A stretch of DNA of 14,169 bases from Bryobacterales bacterium (GCA_025462985.1 JAOAPP010000755.1:1-14169); one strand, 5' to 3'. Positions 1 to 9,418 are shown, counted from the first letter of the stretch. Numbers and translations: made by a program. The notes: generated by a model not told the origin, from the letters alone.

Positions 1-1489
1 CCTGCAACTGACCCAGCGGCCGAAGGTCCGGGAGGGCCGAGTAGTTGTCGACGTGTTCCCAGTCGCTGGGCAGGTGGTTCAGCGCGCCGTGTGTATCGGG
101 CACCCGCCGAATTGGGGTGCCCGAGACCGGAGAGGATACCGGAGAGGCTGCCGGGGCCGACGGCAGAGGCGGCAAGACACGGATTGAACTTGGGCTGACT
201 GTGATCTCCGGGAGCTCGCTTTCACGCGCCGGCGGAACCACCGTTGACTCGAACTCGCCGGCAGAAAGCGAGTTGATTTCGAGCGCCTGCGAAAACTCGG
301 AGAATGGCAGGTTGACAGCGCCCTGCAGCACGGGCTGTGTAGCAGCAATTGGCCCGGCATCGAACCGTGGATTGGGCAGCGGTGAGGTCGGCATCACGGG
401 CATGCTGGAAACGGGCCGGGTGGCGGTCAGAGCATCACGGATCTGGTCGCGAACGAAGTCGTGAACGGCGCTGCTATGGCGAAAGCGGACCTCTGTTTTC
501 GACGGATGCACATTGACATCCACTTCCGAGGGGTCGCAGTTTAGAAACAGAAGCGCGAACGGGTACGAGCCCGCGGGCATCAAGTTGTAATAGGCAGCCG
601 AAATGGCGTGCAGCAGTACTTTGTCCCGGATCAAACGGCCGTTGACGAAGAGGAAGATGGAGTTGCGGCTTTGCTTCTGGACGTGAGGTCCGGAAATCAG
701 CCCTTCGAGACAGAATTGCGCGAAGGCTGGTTCGGGCTCCTCCACTGCCGTGTCCCCGTTCCGGAGGTGCGGCGGAACATAGGGTGGCGGAAGAAGCACC
801 TCGAATGTTCGAGGCCCGAAATCGACGAGATCCTGCATCGTCTCGGAACCAAACACCTGAAAGGCGCGGTCCCGAATGGAAGAAACGGGTGTGACGTTGA
901 GCAGTTCCCTGCCCTCGTGAAACAGTTCAAAGCGTTTGTCGATGTGCCCGAGACTGTAGTGTGTCGCAAGAGCCCCGATATGCGCCAGTTCGGTCTGGTC
1001 GGTGCGGAGGAACTTCTTGCGCGCTGGCACGTTGAAGAACAGATCGCGCACGCTGATTGTGGTCCCGACGTCACGGACGGTTTCATCGCAGCGGAGAAGT
1101 TTGCCGCCGGCAATTTCGACCGCGGTCCCGGTCTGTTCGTCGGCGGATTTGGTTTCGAGCAGCAGGCGGCTGACCGACGCGATGGACGGTAGCGCCTCTC
1201 CCCGGAAGCCCAGGGTAGCGATAGAGAGCAGATCTTTGACGTCGCTGAGCTTGCTGGTGGCGTGACGCTCGAAAGCCAGCAGAGCATCATCGCGCAGCAT
1301 GCCCGAACCGTTGTCCTGGATGCGGATCAGCCGTCGACCGGCGTTCTCCGTATCCAGGCGGATTTCGGTGGCGCCGGCGTCCAGCGAGTTTTCGAGAAGT
1401 TCTTTGACAACGGAAGCAGGCCGCTCGACGACCTCGCCCGCCGCAATTTTGTTCGCGACGTTGTCGGAGAGGATTCGGATGCGGCCCAT
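1..1489 (-). CDS. mutL: DNA mismatch repair protein MutL (3' end outside window)
   Basis: MutL couples MutS mismatch recognition to strand incision and removal. About 496 codons are present, starting at an ATG (1487-1489) and running off the left edge. The N-terminal GHKL ATPase is clear: NKIAAGEVVERPASVVKE (about 13-30), ELLENSLDAG with the presumed catalytic Glu30 and metal-binding Asn34, DNGSGM (59-64), ERHATSK (74-80) and GFRGEALPSIASVS (94-107). The conserved DVNVHPSKTEVRF block lies near 324-336. Residues 224-260 hold a Pro-rich stretch (PPPYVPPHL). A Pro/Ser-rich linker follows from about 357 to 485, and the last residues (LGQLQ) look like the start of the C-terminal dimerisation domain. 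The endonuclease motif, if there is one, lies outside the window. AGGA sits only about 1 base before the ATG, so the ribosome may be handed over from rho, whose stop lies 6 bases upstream. Confidence 0.97.
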   Translation of the reverse strand, partial: MGRIRILSDNVANKIAAGEVVERPASVVKELLENSLDAGATEIRLDTENAGRRLIRIQDNGSGMLRDDALLAFERHATSKLSDVKDLLSIATLGFRGEALPSIASVSRLLLETKSADEQTGTAVEIAGGKLLRCDETVRDVGTTISVRDLFFNVPARKKFLRTDQTELAHIGALATHYSLGHIDKRFELFHEGRELLNVTPVSSIRDRAFQVFGSETMQDLVDFGPRTFEVLLPPPYVPPHLRNGDTAVEEPEPAFAQFCLEGLISGPHVQKQSRNSIFLFVNGRLIRDKVLLHAISAAYYNLMPAGSYPFALLFLNCDPSEVDVNVHPSKTEVRFRHSSAVHDFVRDQIRDALTATRPVSSMPVMPTSPLPNPRFDAGPIAATQPVLQGAVNLPFSEFSQALEINSLSAGEFESTVVPPARESELPEITVSPSSIRVLPPLPSAPAASPVSSPVSGTPIRRVPDTHGALNHLPSDWEHVDNYSALPDLRPLGQLQ

Positions 1490-1495
1490 TCCTGA

Positions 1496-3379
1496 TTAGC
1501 CGCTCATGGCAGCAAGGAACTCGGCATTGCTCCGCGTTCGGCCGAGCTTATCGAGGAGAAGCTCCATCGACTCGACGGGCGAAAGCGGGTTGAGGACCTT
1601 ACGCAGGATCCACACGCGATTGAGCTCTTCACGCGGCATGAGCAGTTCTTCTTTGCGGGTTCCGCTGCGGTTGATGTCGATGGCTGGAAATACGCGCTTG
1701 TCCACCAGCTTGCGGTCGAGGTGGATTTCCATGTTACCGGTGCCTTTGAATTCTTCAAAGATCACGTCGTCCATACGGCTGCCGGTATCGACGAGCGCGG
1801 TGGCCACGATGGTGAGCGAACCGCCTTCTTCGATGTTGCGGGCAGCGCCGAAGAAGCGTTTCGGGCGCTGCAGCGCGTTTGAATCGACACCACCCGAGAG
1901 CACCTTGCCCGAGGGCGGCACAACTGTGTTGTAGGCGCGCGCCAGACGGGTGATGGAATCAAGCAGAATGACGACATCGCGCTTGTGTTCGACGAGACGC
2001 TTGGCTTTTTCGATGACCATTTCCGCGACCTGCACGTGGCGGGCAGCAGGTTCATCGAAGGTGGAGCTAATGACTTCGCCGCGCACGGAGCGCTGCATGT
2101 CGGTCACTTCTTCGGGACGTTCGTCGATGAGAAGAACGATCAGATTCACATCCGGATGGTTGTGCGTGATCGAGTTGGCGAGGCTCTGCAGCAGCATCGT
2201 TTTACCGGTGCGAGGCGGAGCAACGATCAACCCGCGCTGACCTTTACCAATAGGGGTCAACAGATCCATGACGCGGCCCGAGAAATTGTCGCGGGCCGTT
2301 TCGAGCTTCAGCCGTTCATCGGGATAGAGCGGCGTGAGGTTATCGAAGAAGATCTTGTTGCGCGATTCCTCTGGCGGTTCGAAGTTGATCGCATCGACCT
2401 TGATGAGGGCGAAGTAGCGCTCGCCTTCTTTCGGAGGACGGATCTGACCGGAGACGGTGTCGCCGGTGCGTAGATCAAAGCGCCGAATCTGAGACGGCGA
2501 GACATACACGTCGTCCGGACCGGGCAGATAGTTGTATTCAGGAGCGCGAAGGAAGCCAAAGCCATCCGGCAGGCATTCGAGAACGCCTTCGGAGAAGATG
2601 AGGCCGCTCTTTTCGGCCTGGGTTTGCAGGATCTTGAAAATCAGTTCCTGCTTGCGCAGCCCGGCTGCTCCTTGCACTCCAAGATCCTTGGCGATCTGAT
2701 TGAGTGCCTGGATGCTCATGTCCTTCAGTTCGACGAGGTCGAGCGTGGTGGTGCCGTTGCGCTGGCCTTGCGCGCCGGTGTTGCCGATGGAGTGGCGTCC
2801 GCGGCGCTGTTGTCCTCCGGGACCGCCGCCCTGCTGAGGACCGGCTTGCTGTTGGGCGCCGCCGGCAGGTGCGACCTGCATGGCTGGAGCGCCTTGCGGA
2901 ACGACACCGGGATCTGCGGCTGCTCTGCTCTCAGTCTGTGGTGGCCTCGCATCAGATTGCGGTGGCTTGGCGTCCGCGCCGGGGGCGGGCCGTGCCTCGG
3001 GGCGAGGCGGTTGGCTCGCGGAACTGCGGGCATCGCCGATGGCCGAGTTGGTCTCCGCGCCGTGAACCCTGTTCTCAGCTGCGGGCGGCTTTCCTTCATT
3101 GACGACCCGGCGGGCGTTTTCGGCCGCCGTTCGCGGTTCTCCGTGCTTGCCGTTGCCTTTGGCTTCGGCCGCCGCTGTTCTTAGGCGAGTAGCGGTCGGC
3201 CTTTCCGTTCTGGCCTCTGCCGGCCGGCTCTCAGTCCCTTCATCGGGCTTGGTTTCGCCCGCTGCAACTGGAACCGCTTCCTCAGGGGTTTCCTGCTGTT
3301 GTGGCGTCTCGGTGGGCTTACCTTCGGTGGTGTCCGCGGGGGCTACTGCTTGTTCTTGATCTTCGAGATGATTTGCCAA
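1496..3379 (-). CDS. rho: Transcription termination factor Rho with long N-terminal extension
   Basis: Rho is a hexameric RNA-dependent ATPase that ends transcription of untranslated RNA. At 627 residues it is about 200 longer than E. coli Rho (419). Residues 1 to about 210 are low-complexity Pro/Ala/Gln/Glu/Gly with an Arg/Gly patch (GGQQRRGRH, near 188-196). The canonical protein then follows: Rho N-terminal domain (about 213-255), cold-shock-like RNA-binding domain with LPDGFGFLR (about 270-278), P-loop APPRTGKT (387-394), [12 protein letters not shown] (417-428), Walker B region [14 protein letters not shown] (471-484) and the C-terminal ATPase blocks to residue 627. The start is TTG (3377-3379) with GAGGG about 5 bases upstream. 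It lies inside the end of engB, giving a 37-base overlap, and there is no earlier or nearby ATG that keeps the reading. Translational coupling to engB is likely. Confidence 0.97.
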   Translation of the reverse strand: MANHLEDQEQAVAPADTTEGKPTETPQQQETPEEAVPVAAGETKPDEGTESRPAEARTERPTATRLRTAAAEAKGNGKHGEPRTAAENARRVVNEGKPPAAENRVHGAETNSAIGDARSSASQPPRPEARPAPGADAKPPQSDARPPQTESRAAADPGVVPQGAPAMQVAPAGGAQQQAGPQQGGGPGGQQRRGRHSIGNTGAQGQRNGTTTLDLVELKDMSIQALNQIAKDLGVQGAAGLRKQELIFKILQTQAEKSGLIFSEGVLECLPDGFGFLRAPEYNYLPGPDDVYVSPSQIRRFDLRTGDTVSGQIRPPKEGERYFALIKVDAINFEPPEESRNKIFFDNLTPLYPDERLKLETARDNFSGRVMDLLTPIGKGQRGLIVAPPRTGKTMLLQSLANSITHNHPDVNLIVLLIDERPEEVTDMQRSVRGEVISSTFDEPAARHVQVAEMVIEKAKRLVEHKRDVVILLDSITRLARAYNTVVPPSGKVLSGGVDSNALQRPKRFFGAARNIEEGGSLTIVATALVDTGSRMDDVIFEEFKGTGNMEIHLDRKLVDKRVFPAIDINRSGTRKEELLMPREELNRVWILRKVLNPLSPVESMELLLDKLGRTRSNAEFLAAMSG

Positions 3380-4020
3380 ATTTCCCTCACTCCCCGGCCG
3401 TCAACGGCCGAGAATGGCACTGGCTCCCCATCGGGCATTTGCTGCCGGATGGTGGCCAATCCTGCCTTTGATTGGTTGTTACTTTTCAATTTGTCGACCT
3501 TGGTGACGATCACCTGGTAGCGACGGTTATGGAACTCGAGCCAGGATTTGAGTTCCAGATCCATGTCCATCCACCCACGCCTGGCATCGATGAGTAGGAA
3601 CGATAAGGCGAGACTCCGCCGTTCCAGCAAGTAGCTTTCGATCAACGTCCTCCAGCGCGCTTTCTCATCCAGTGAGACCCGCGCGTAGCCATATCCGGGC
3701 AGGTCGACAAAGTGAGTCTCGTCGTCGATCCGGAAGAAATTGATTAGCTGGGTACAACCCGGCCGCGCACTGGTGAATGCCAGGCCGGGTTGTCGCACCA
3801 GCTTGTTCAGCAGACTGGACTTGCCGACATTACTGCGCCCTAAAAAGGCGATTTCGATTGGCCCACCCTGGGCCTTTTCCGGCGGGAACTGGCTCGGGTC
3901 CGCCGCGCTGATGATCAACGAGGGAGCCGAATCCGCCGGCTTCCCGGCGCTGAATTTTTCAGCGTGCGCCGTGCTGGCGCTCGCGCGACGGACCGCTGGC
4001 GTTGCTCCAGTTCCTTTCAC
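3343..4020 (-). CDS. engB: Ribosome biogenesis GTP-binding protein EngB/YsxC/YihA
   Basis: This is a small Era-like GTPase that assists assembly of the large ribosomal subunit. All G motifs are visible: G1 GRSNVGKSS (about residues 61-69), G2 threonine in the SARPGCTQ segment, G3 DLPGYGYA (the DxPG signature of this family), G4 TKVDK and G5 SA in PFSAVDGRG. The protein has 225 residues, slightly longer than the usual 195-210, because of an Ala/Ser-rich N-terminus of about 40 residues before [15 protein letters not shown] chose the GTG at 4018-4020; it has only a weak AGG about 5 bases upstream, and a GAGGAG lies farther away at about 25 bases. A shorter start is therefore possible. The 3' end overlaps the TTG start of rho by 37 bases, and lon ends 39 bases upstream, so the gene probably belongs to one operon with rho and mutL. 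Confidence 0.95.
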   Translation of the reverse strand: MKGTGATPAVRRASASTAHAEKFSAGKPADSAPSLIISAADPSQFPPEKAQGGPIEIAFLGRSNVGKSSLLNKLVRQPGLAFTSARPGCTQLINFFRIDDETHFVDLPGYGYARVSLDEKARWRTLIESYLLERRSLALSFLLIDARRGWMDMDLELKSWLEFHNRRYQVIVTKVDKLKSNNQSKAGLATIRQQMPDGEPVPFSAVDGRGVREIWQIISKIKNKQ

Positions 4021-4055
4021 GATTGCCTGATTCTGCTGAGCGGCTCCTCACCTTG

Positions 4056-4067
4056 CACACTAGTGTG
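4056..4067. repeat. 12-bp perfect palindrome across the lon stop codon
   Basis: CACACTAGTGTG reads the same on both strands, and the lon TAG stop (4060-4062) lies inside it. CCTCA (4046-4050) and TGAGG (4068-4072) can extend the stem with a bulge. No T-run follows on either strand, so it is not a standard intrinsic terminator. It could be a processing or pausing hairpin between lon and engB. Confidence 0.5.
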
Positions 4068-6597
4068 TGAGGTTATCCTCCGCCCGCCGTTCCACCAGAT
4101 CCGCTGCCGTGGCAGTCGGGGCCAGGGGAAGGGCCACGAGCTCTCGCTCCAACGCAACCTTTAGCACCTCGTCCATCGAAAAGACGAAGTCGAGTTTCAT
4201 GTCCTTACGGATGTTCTCCGGCACATCGACCAGGTCCTTCTCGTTTTCCCGGGGAAGAACGATTTCGAAGATTCCCTGGCGGTGAGCCGCCAGCAGTTTC
4301 TCCTTCAGGCCCCCGATCGGAAGTACCCGGCCGCGCACCGTGATTTCACCAGTCATTGCAATATCGCACCGGACCGGAATACCAGTCAGAGCGCTGCAGA
4401 TGCTAGTTGCAATCGTGATGCCAGCCGACGGACCGTCCTTCGGGATCGCTCCTTCAGGAACGTGTACGTGAATATCCAGGTGCCGGTAGAAGTCTTTCGG
4501 CAAACCGAGGTACTGTGCCCGCGAACGGACATAGCTCATGGCGGCCTGCGCCGATTCCTGCATCACGTCCCCAAGCTTACCGGTGGTGGTCAGTTTGCCC
4601 CGACCCTCCATGACAGTTGCTTCCGTAGTGAGAATCGAACCACCGACTTCGGTCCAGGCCAGTCCGGTTGTCGCGCCGATCTCGTTTTGCTTGTCGAGAT
4701 CCATGTCGCGGAACCGGGCAGGGCCGAGTAGTTCTGTGACGGTCGGCCGATTGACGACCACCTTTTCGATAGCAACCAGGGGAAGCTCTTCCTTTTTGGC
4801 CTTTTTTTTGCCCTTCTTCGGAGCCTCTTCGGCCGGAGCGGCTTCTTCCTCAATCACTTCCACCGGCTCACCGGACTCAGGTAACGGCTCTTCCGTGGCA
4901 GCCGATTGCGCATCCACTACCTTGCGGGCCACCTTGCGGCAAAGATTACCGATTTCCCGCTCCAGGTTCCGGACACCTGCCTCGCGAGTGTAGGACTGTA
5001 TCAGCGATTGCAGACCCTCGTCGAGGAACTCGACTTGCTCGTCCGTGACACCGGTGTCTTTCTTCTGCTTCGTGACCAGAAACTGTTTCGCAATTTGCAG
5101 CTTTTCCAGTTCCGTGTAGCCGGACAGCCGGATCACTTCCATCCGATCCTGCAAGGCAGGCGGTATGGTGTGAAGCACGTTGGCAGTCGCGATGAAGAAG
5201 ACCTGACTGAGGTCGTACTCCACATCGAGATAGTGATCGGCGAAGGCGAAATTCTGTTCCGGATCGAGAACTTCAAGCAGCGCCGCCGAAGGGTCGCCGC
5301 GGAAGTCCATCGACATTTTGTCGATTTCGTCCAGCATGATGACGGGATTCTTGGTGCCCGCCTTCTTCATCATCTGGATAAGCTGGCCAGGGAGCGCTCC
5401 GATATAAGTGCGCCGGTGGCCGCGGATTTCAGCTTCATCGCGAACGCCGCCCAAGGAGAGGCGGACGAACTTACGACCGGTAGCCTTGGCGATCGACATG
5501 CCAAGCGAGGTTTTACCAACGCCGGGAGGTCCGACGAAGCACAGAATCGAACCCTTCGGATTCTGCACCAGGCGGCGCACCGACAGGAACTCGAGGATGC
5601 GCTCTTTTATCTTTTCAAGACCGTAGTGATCGCTTTCGAGAATCTGGCGGGCGTAGCGGAGATCGCGGATCTCCTTCGTCTTCTTCTTCCATGGCACAGC
5701 GAGCAGCCAGTCGAGATAATTGCGGGAGACGGTGGATTCGGCAGACATCGGCGGCATGGCTTCCAGACGTTTCAACTCGGCCATAGCCTTGTCGAAAGCA
5801 TCCTTTGTCATTCCGGCGGCTTCGATCTTCTTCTTCAGCTCGTCGTATTCGCTTTTTTCCCCGCGGCCCAGCTCTTTCTGGATCGCTTTGATCTTCTCGT
5901 TGAGGTAGTACTCTTTTTGCGCGCGCTCCATCTGGCGCTTCACACGGCCCTGGATGGTGCGGTCTACGTTCAACTTCTCGATTTCGATGTCGAGAAGTTC
6001 CGCTACGCGGGTGAGCCGGTCAATCGGCTCGAAAATTTCGAGCAGTTCCTGCTTCTCTTCGATGGTGAGCTGCAGATTCGCGCCTACCGTGTCGGCCAGC
6101 TTGCCAGGATCGTCCACGCGAATGGCGGCGATCATGGTTTCATAATTCAGGTTCTGGCTGAGTTTGACGTACTGCTCAAACAGGTTAGTGACACGGCTGG
6201 TCAGGGCGTCCAAATGGCTGCCCTGTTCGACCTTGAAGCTGGTCGTCTTCACAACGGCGCGGAAGTAACCCTCTTCTTCACTGACGGAAATGATCTTTCC
6301 GCGCTCAACGCCTTCGACCAGGACTTTGATGTTCCCGTCGGGCTGCTTCAAACTTTGAACAATGTTTGCTACGGTTCCGACCGAGTAGATTTCGTCGGGC
6401 CGCGGCTCGTCGATAGACGCATCGTGCTGGGTGGCCAAAAAGATTTTCTTGTCCCCGAGCAGCGCTTCTTCGAGCGCACGGACACTGGACTCCCGTCCGA
6501 CTACGAACGGGGTCATCATGAAGGGGAATATGACGACGTCCCGAATGGGCATCATCGGCAACCGTTTGGTATCCGTTTTGTCTTTCGTCGTAACCAT
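4060..6597 (-). CDS. lon: ATP-dependent protease La (Lon)
   Basis: Lon is a cytosolic AAA+ serine protease that degrades misfolded and selected regulatory proteins. With the ATG start chosen here (6595-6597) it has 845 residues. Order: N-terminal substrate-binding LON domain ([14 protein letters not shown] onward, about 12-205), coiled region with [18 protein letters not shown] (about 218-235), AAA+ module with Walker A GPPGVGKT (356-363) and Walker B VIMLDEID (near 419-426), then the protease domain with catalytic Ser in KDGPSAG (Ser724) and Lys in GGLKEK (Lys765). Family members are usually near 780-820 residues. The extra length is a charged linker at about 565-608 (EEEAAPAEE then [11 protein letters not shown]) between AAA+ and protease. 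An alternative GTG start at 6624 adds 9 residues but lies in a hairpin (6619-6636). The ATG start places LPMMPIRD at the usual distance from the N-terminus. It sits between clpX (upstream) and engB. Confidence 0.97.
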   Translation of the reverse strand: MVTTKDKTDTKRLPMMPIRDVVIFPFMMTPFVVGRESSVRALEEALLGDKKIFLATQHDASIDEPRPDEIYSVGTVANIVQSLKQPDGNIKVLVEGVERGKIISVSEEEGYFRAVVKTTSFKVEQGSHLDALTSRVTNLFEQYVKLSQNLNYETMIAAIRVDDPGKLADTVGANLQLTIEEKQELLEIFEPIDRLTRVAELLDIEIEKLNVDRTIQGRVKRQMERAQKEYYLNEKIKAIQKELGRGEKSEYDELKKKIEAAGMTKDAFDKAMAELKRLEAMPPMSAESTVSRNYLDWLLAVPWKKKTKEIRDLRYARQILESDHYGLEKIKERILEFLSVRRLVQNPKGSILCFVGPPGVGKTSLGMSIAKATGRKFVRLSLGGVRDEAEIRGHRRTYIGALPGQLIQMMKKAGTKNPVIMLDEIDKMSMDFRGDPSAALLEVLDPEQNFAFADHYLDVEYDLSQVFFIATANVLHTIPPALQDRMEVIRLSGYTELEKLQIAKQFLVTKQKKDTGVTDEQVEFLDEGLQSLIQSYTREAGVRNLEREIGNLCRKVARKVVDAQSAATEEPLPESGEPVEVIEEEAAPAEEAPKKGKKKAKKEELPLVAIEKVVVNRPTVTELLGPARFRDMDLDKQNEIGATTGLAWTEVGGSILTTEATVMEGRGKLTTTGKLGDVMQESAQAAMSYVRSRAQYLGLPKDFYRHLDIHVHVPEGAIPKDGPSAGITIATSICSALTGIPVRCDIAMTGEITVRGRVLPIGGLKEKLLAAHRQGIFEIVLPRENEKDLVDVPENIRKDMKLDFVFSMDEVLKVALERELVALPLAPTATAADLVERRAEDNLTH

Positions 6598-6618
6598 TTT
6601 CACTTTCTGAGCGGATTG

Positions 6619-6636
6619 TCCCACGGACCTGTGGGA
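6619..6636 (-). repeat. Hairpin over the alternative GTG start of lon
   Basis: On the minus strand TCCCAC and GTGGGA form a 6-bp perfect stem around a 6-base loop that contains AGG. The upstream GTG candidate start of lon lies in the 3' arm. It argues against that start or, if that start is used, could restrain translation. No T-run follows. Confidence 0.4.
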
Positions 6637-6687
6637 GAAGGCGATCGGCGGAATTAGAGCAAGTGCAGGACCACCTGCTTTGGAGGC

Positions 6688-6712
6688 AAAGGCGGCTTGC
6701 TAACCCGCCTTT
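6688..6712. repeat. 8-bp stem hairpin across the clpX stop codon
   Basis: AAAGGCGG (6688-6695) and CCGCCTTT (6705-6712) are exact inverted repeats around a 9-base loop that contains the clpX TAG (6700-6702). On the minus strand, the direction of clpX and lon, no T-run follows, so read-through into lon or RNA processing is more likely than full termination. On the plus strand TTTT follows the stem, but no plus-strand gene ends there. Confidence 0.45.
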
Positions 6713-7971
6713 TCGAGCACGGCCATGTTGATCTTCTGCGTCAGGACCATCTCCTTGGTCACCACGAATTCGCGGACCTTCTTAAACGTGGGGAGATAGT
6801 ACATGAGGTCAAGCATCAGATCTTCAAGGATCATTCGCAGACCGCGGGCGCCGACTTTTCGCTCCATTGCCAGTTGAGCAACGGCATCCAAGGCGTCATC
6901 GCTAAATTTCAGTCTAACATTTTCATACTCGAATAGCTTTTGGTATTGCCGGATGATGGCATTCTTCGGCTTGGTCAGGATCTGAACCAAAGCCTCCCGC
7001 GAAAGATCTTCGAGTATGGCGGTCACCGGCATGCGGCCGATGAACTCGGGTATGAACCCGTATTTTATTAGGTCAACCGGCTGGCACTGGAGCAGCAGAT
7101 CGACGTCCCGGCGGACATTGTTTGCCCCCCGACGGGATGCATCCTTCTCGTCAGGCGCTACAAAGCCGATCGACTTTGTACCAGCCCGGCGGGCAATGAC
7201 CTTTTCGAGACCGACAAATGCGCCGCCGCAGATGAACAGGATATTCGTCGTATCCACCGGCGTAAACTCCTGGTGCGGATGCTTCCGGCCACCCTGCGGA
7301 GGAACATTGGCGACAGTTCCTTCGAGGATTTTTAGGAGGGCCTGCTGGACACCCTCCCCCGAAACGTCTCGGGTGATTGAGGGGTTCTCATCCTTGCGAC
7401 CGATCTTATCAATCTCGTCAATATAGATGATTCCAGTTTGTGCGCGCTGCACGTCCCAATCGGCGTTTTGCAAGAGACGGAGAATAATGTTCTCCACATC
7501 TTCGCCGACATACCCCGCCTCGGTTAAGGTGGTGGCATCCACGATGGCGAACGGCACTTCCAGGATTCTCGCCAGCGTTTGGGCCAGCAAAGTCTTCCCT
7601 GTACCGGTTGGGCCAATCAGAAGAATATTCGATTTGGACAGCTCGACTTCATTGCCGCGCTGCTTGTTCATCTGGATCCGCTTGTAGTGGTTGTAGACCG
7701 CCACGGCAAGCTTCTTTTTGGTGGCATCCTGACCAATGACGTACTGGTCGAGATATTCCTTAAGCTCCAGGGGACGGGGCAATTTGCCCGGCGTTCCATA
7801 ACTTTGCTCGTGCCGGTCATCTTCAATGATCGAATTACAGACAGCAATGCATTCGTCACAGATATAAGCTCGAGGATAATCGCTCGGGGATGAGATGAGT
7901 TTGCCAACTACATCCTGGCTTTTGTGGCAGAAAGAACAGCGGAGGGAATCGTCAGATCCGGCGCGCTTCAA
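6700..7971 (-). CDS. clpX: ATP-dependent Clp protease ATP-binding subunit ClpX
   Basis: ClpX is the hexameric unfoldase that feeds substrates to ClpP. It has 423 residues, normal for the family. The N-terminal zinc-binding domain has Cys12, Cys15, Cys38 and Cys41. The AAA+ core has Walker A GPTGTGKT (120-127), pore loop GYVG (153-156), Walker B IIYIDEID (181-188), the RKH-type loop GGRKH (227-231) and the sensor/lid region VGARGLR (373-379). The ClpP-docking tripeptide IGF is kept at 268-270. The start is TTG (7969-7971), supported by AGGAG about 7 bases upstream, and it gives the normal start just before the zinc finger. tig lies 117 bases upstream and lon follows. clpP, which normally lies between tig and clpX, is absent here, so the protease partner must be encoded elsewhere. 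Confidence 0.97.
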   Translation of the reverse strand: MKRAGSDDSLRCSFCHKSQDVVGKLISSPSDYPRAYICDECIAVCNSIIEDDRHEQSYGTPGKLPRPLELKEYLDQYVIGQDATKKKLAVAVYNHYKRIQMNKQRGNEVELSKSNILLIGPTGTGKTLLAQTLARILEVPFAIVDATTLTEAGYVGEDVENIILRLLQNADWDVQRAQTGIIYIDEIDKIGRKDENPSITRDVSGEGVQQALLKILEGTVANVPPQGGRKHPHQEFTPVDTTNILFICGGAFVGLEKVIARRAGTKSIGFVAPDEKDASRRGANNVRRDVDLLLQCQPVDLIKYGFIPEFIGRMPVTAILEDLSREALVQILTKPKNAIIRQYQKLFEYENVRLKFSDDALDAVAQLAMERKVGARGLRMILEDLMLDLMYYLPTFKKVREFVVTKEMVLTQKINMAVLEKAG

Positions 7972-8037
7972 GATGATGCTCCTAGAAGATGAAAGATCAA
8001 GAGATCCCTTGCCCTGATCAGATTGATGGACAACCCC

Positions 8038-8046
8038 AGTATATCA
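8038..8046 (-). promoter_or_regulatory. Candidate extended -10 promoter for clpX
   Basis: In the 117-base gap between tig and clpX the minus strand reads TGATATACT: a TATACT -10 preceded by TGN, the extended -10 form. No good -35 hexamer lies 16-18 bases upstream. If used, the transcript would start near 8031 with a leader of about 60 bases. Confidence 0.35.
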
Positions 8047-8088
8047 GCACTATTTCGATAACAGGACAGGGATTTCGAAGAAAAAGAC

Positions 8089-9357
8089 CTACTCCGTCAG
8101 GGGTTGCTTGCTGGCCTGATCGAACAGGAACTGCAGGGTCTTCTCGGTTTGGATGTGGCCGGCGATACGTCCCAGGGTGCCGTCCTTGTCCAGCCGAGCA
8201 CGGGTAACGGCAACGGCCTCGCGTTGCTGCCGAGCCATGCGCTGGACTTCATGATCGACTTCATCGTTGCTGGCCGAGATGCCTTCACCCTCGGCAATTT
8301 TCTCCAGAACGAGCGAAGCCCGCACGTTCCGGAGAGCCTTGTCCCGCTGCGCTTCCTTCACCTTCTGCCAATCCAGATTGAGGGTCTTGGGATCGATTCC
8401 CTGTCCCGATAATTCACGCAACTGGGCCCGAACCTGGTTCTCGATCTGGCGGTCAATATAGGCTTCCGGCACCGGGAAGCTGTGGCTTTCCACCAGACGG
8501 TCGAGGACCTCCTCTTTCGCCGCCTGCTGGCGCACGTGCTGCTTTTCACGGAAGATCGACTTGCGAACCGCTTCTTTGAGTTCGTCCAGGGTCTGATAGT
8601 CGCCCAGATCCTTCGCGAATTCGTCATCCAGCTCCGGAAGCTCCCGCTTCCGAAGGGTTTTGGAGTCTATTACGAAACGAACTGTCTTACCGGCCAGGGA
8701 CTCTTGCCCGTATTCTTCCGGATAAGTGACGTCTACCTCTTTCTTTTCGTCGGGAGAGGCGCCGATTAATGCTTCATTAAAGGCTGGTAGCGTGTCTTCG
8801 GCGCCGACGTGGATCTGAACGTCCTGGTCGATGTTCTCGGCCAGCCCCGAAAGCGATTTGAGGTGCACGAGCACGTAGTCGCCGCTTTCGATGGGGCGAG
8901 GGTCGAGGTTGACGAATTCGGCCTTGGTTTCCCGCATGGACTCAAGCCGCTTGTCCACTTCTTCGTCGGTAACGGTCGGCTCTTCGTACTTGGCCGGCAA
9001 TCCCCGGTATTCGCCGAGTTCGAACTCGGGGGCGACTTCGAAATCCGCCTTAAAGCGGATGGGCTCGCCGGGTTCGAATTTGAGGTCGGAGACATCCGGA
9101 GTGCCAACGACTTTGAGACCCTGCTCCTCAACCTTGTCGCGGAATGCCTGCGGGAGCAAAACTTCCAGGACTTCGCTGCGGATCTCGCTCTCGAAACGGG
9201 ACTGGATCAGGCTGACGGGAGCTTTGCCGGGCCGGAACCCGGGAAGCCGGACGCGTCCCTTGATTGAGTTTGTGACCCGCTCTCTCGCTTTCTCCACTTG
9301 CTCCACGGGAATCTCGATCTCAAGCGAGCGTTTGCAATCTTCTACTGTCGACACCAT
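8089..9357 (-). CDS. tig: Trigger factor (ribosome-bound chaperone, peptidyl-prolyl isomerase)
   Basis: Trigger factor binds the ribosome near the exit tunnel and shields nascent chains. It has 422 residues, close to the usual 430-450. The ribosome-binding signature of the N-domain is exact: GFRPGKAP (40-47). A FKBP-like domain follows at about 150-240, with VDVTYPEEYGQESLAGKTVRF matching the family's TFPEEY...LKGK pattern. Then come the linker REL-PELDDEFAKDLG and the helical C-terminal chaperone arms to residue 422. The start ATG (9355-9357) has GGAAG about 7 bases upstream. It follows metK across a 79-base gap with a terminator, so it probably has its own promoter, and it precedes clpX. 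tig next to clpX is the usual bacterial arrangement, apart from the missing clpP. Confidence 0.97.
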   Translation of the reverse strand: MVSTVEDCKRSLEIEIPVEQVEKARERVTNSIKGRVRLPGFRPGKAPVSLIQSRFESEIRSEVLEVLLPQAFRDKVEEQGLKVVGTPDVSDLKFEPGEPIRFKADFEVAPEFELGEYRGLPAKYEEPTVTDEEVDKRLESMRETKAEFVNLDPRPIESGDYVLVHLKSLSGLAENIDQDVQIHVGAEDTLPAFNEALIGASPDEKKEVDVTYPEEYGQESLAGKTVRFVIDSKTLRKRELPELDDEFAKDLGDYQTLDELKEAVRKSIFREKQHVRQQAAKEEVLDRLVESHSFPVPEAYIDRQIENQVRAQLRELSGQGIDPKTLNLDWQKVKEAQRDKALRNVRASLVLEKIAEGEGISASNDEVDHEVQRMARQQREAVAVTRARLDKDGTLGRIAGHIQTEKTLQFLFDQASKQPLTE

Positions 9358-9393
9358 TCTTATCTTCCAACTTCTTGAGTGCGGTTTTTGGGG

Positions 9394-9418
9394 AAAAGCG
9401 GGCGGGCAAGCGCCCGCC
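9394..9418 (-). terminator. Intrinsic terminator after metK
   Basis: On the minus strand GGCGGGC, loop GCTT, GCCCGCC make a 7-bp all-GC stem, followed after two bases by TTTT and then CCCC. It starts about 18 bases past the metK stop (9437-9439), the right place for a terminator separating metK from tig. A TATAAA (9422-9427, minus) lies just before the stem, so a promoter with this hairpin in the tig leader is a weaker alternative. Confidence 0.6.

Noticed and set aside
608..1192. Plus-strand open frame inside the mutL region
   Set aside because: Antisense to mutL, whose reading on the minus strand is continuous and shows all ATPase motifs.
4906..6657. A 583-codon open frame on the plus strand opposite lon
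   Set aside because: It lies wholly antisense to an unmistakable lon gene, has no recognisable domain or ribosome-binding site, and long antisense frames are expected in GC-rich coding DNA.
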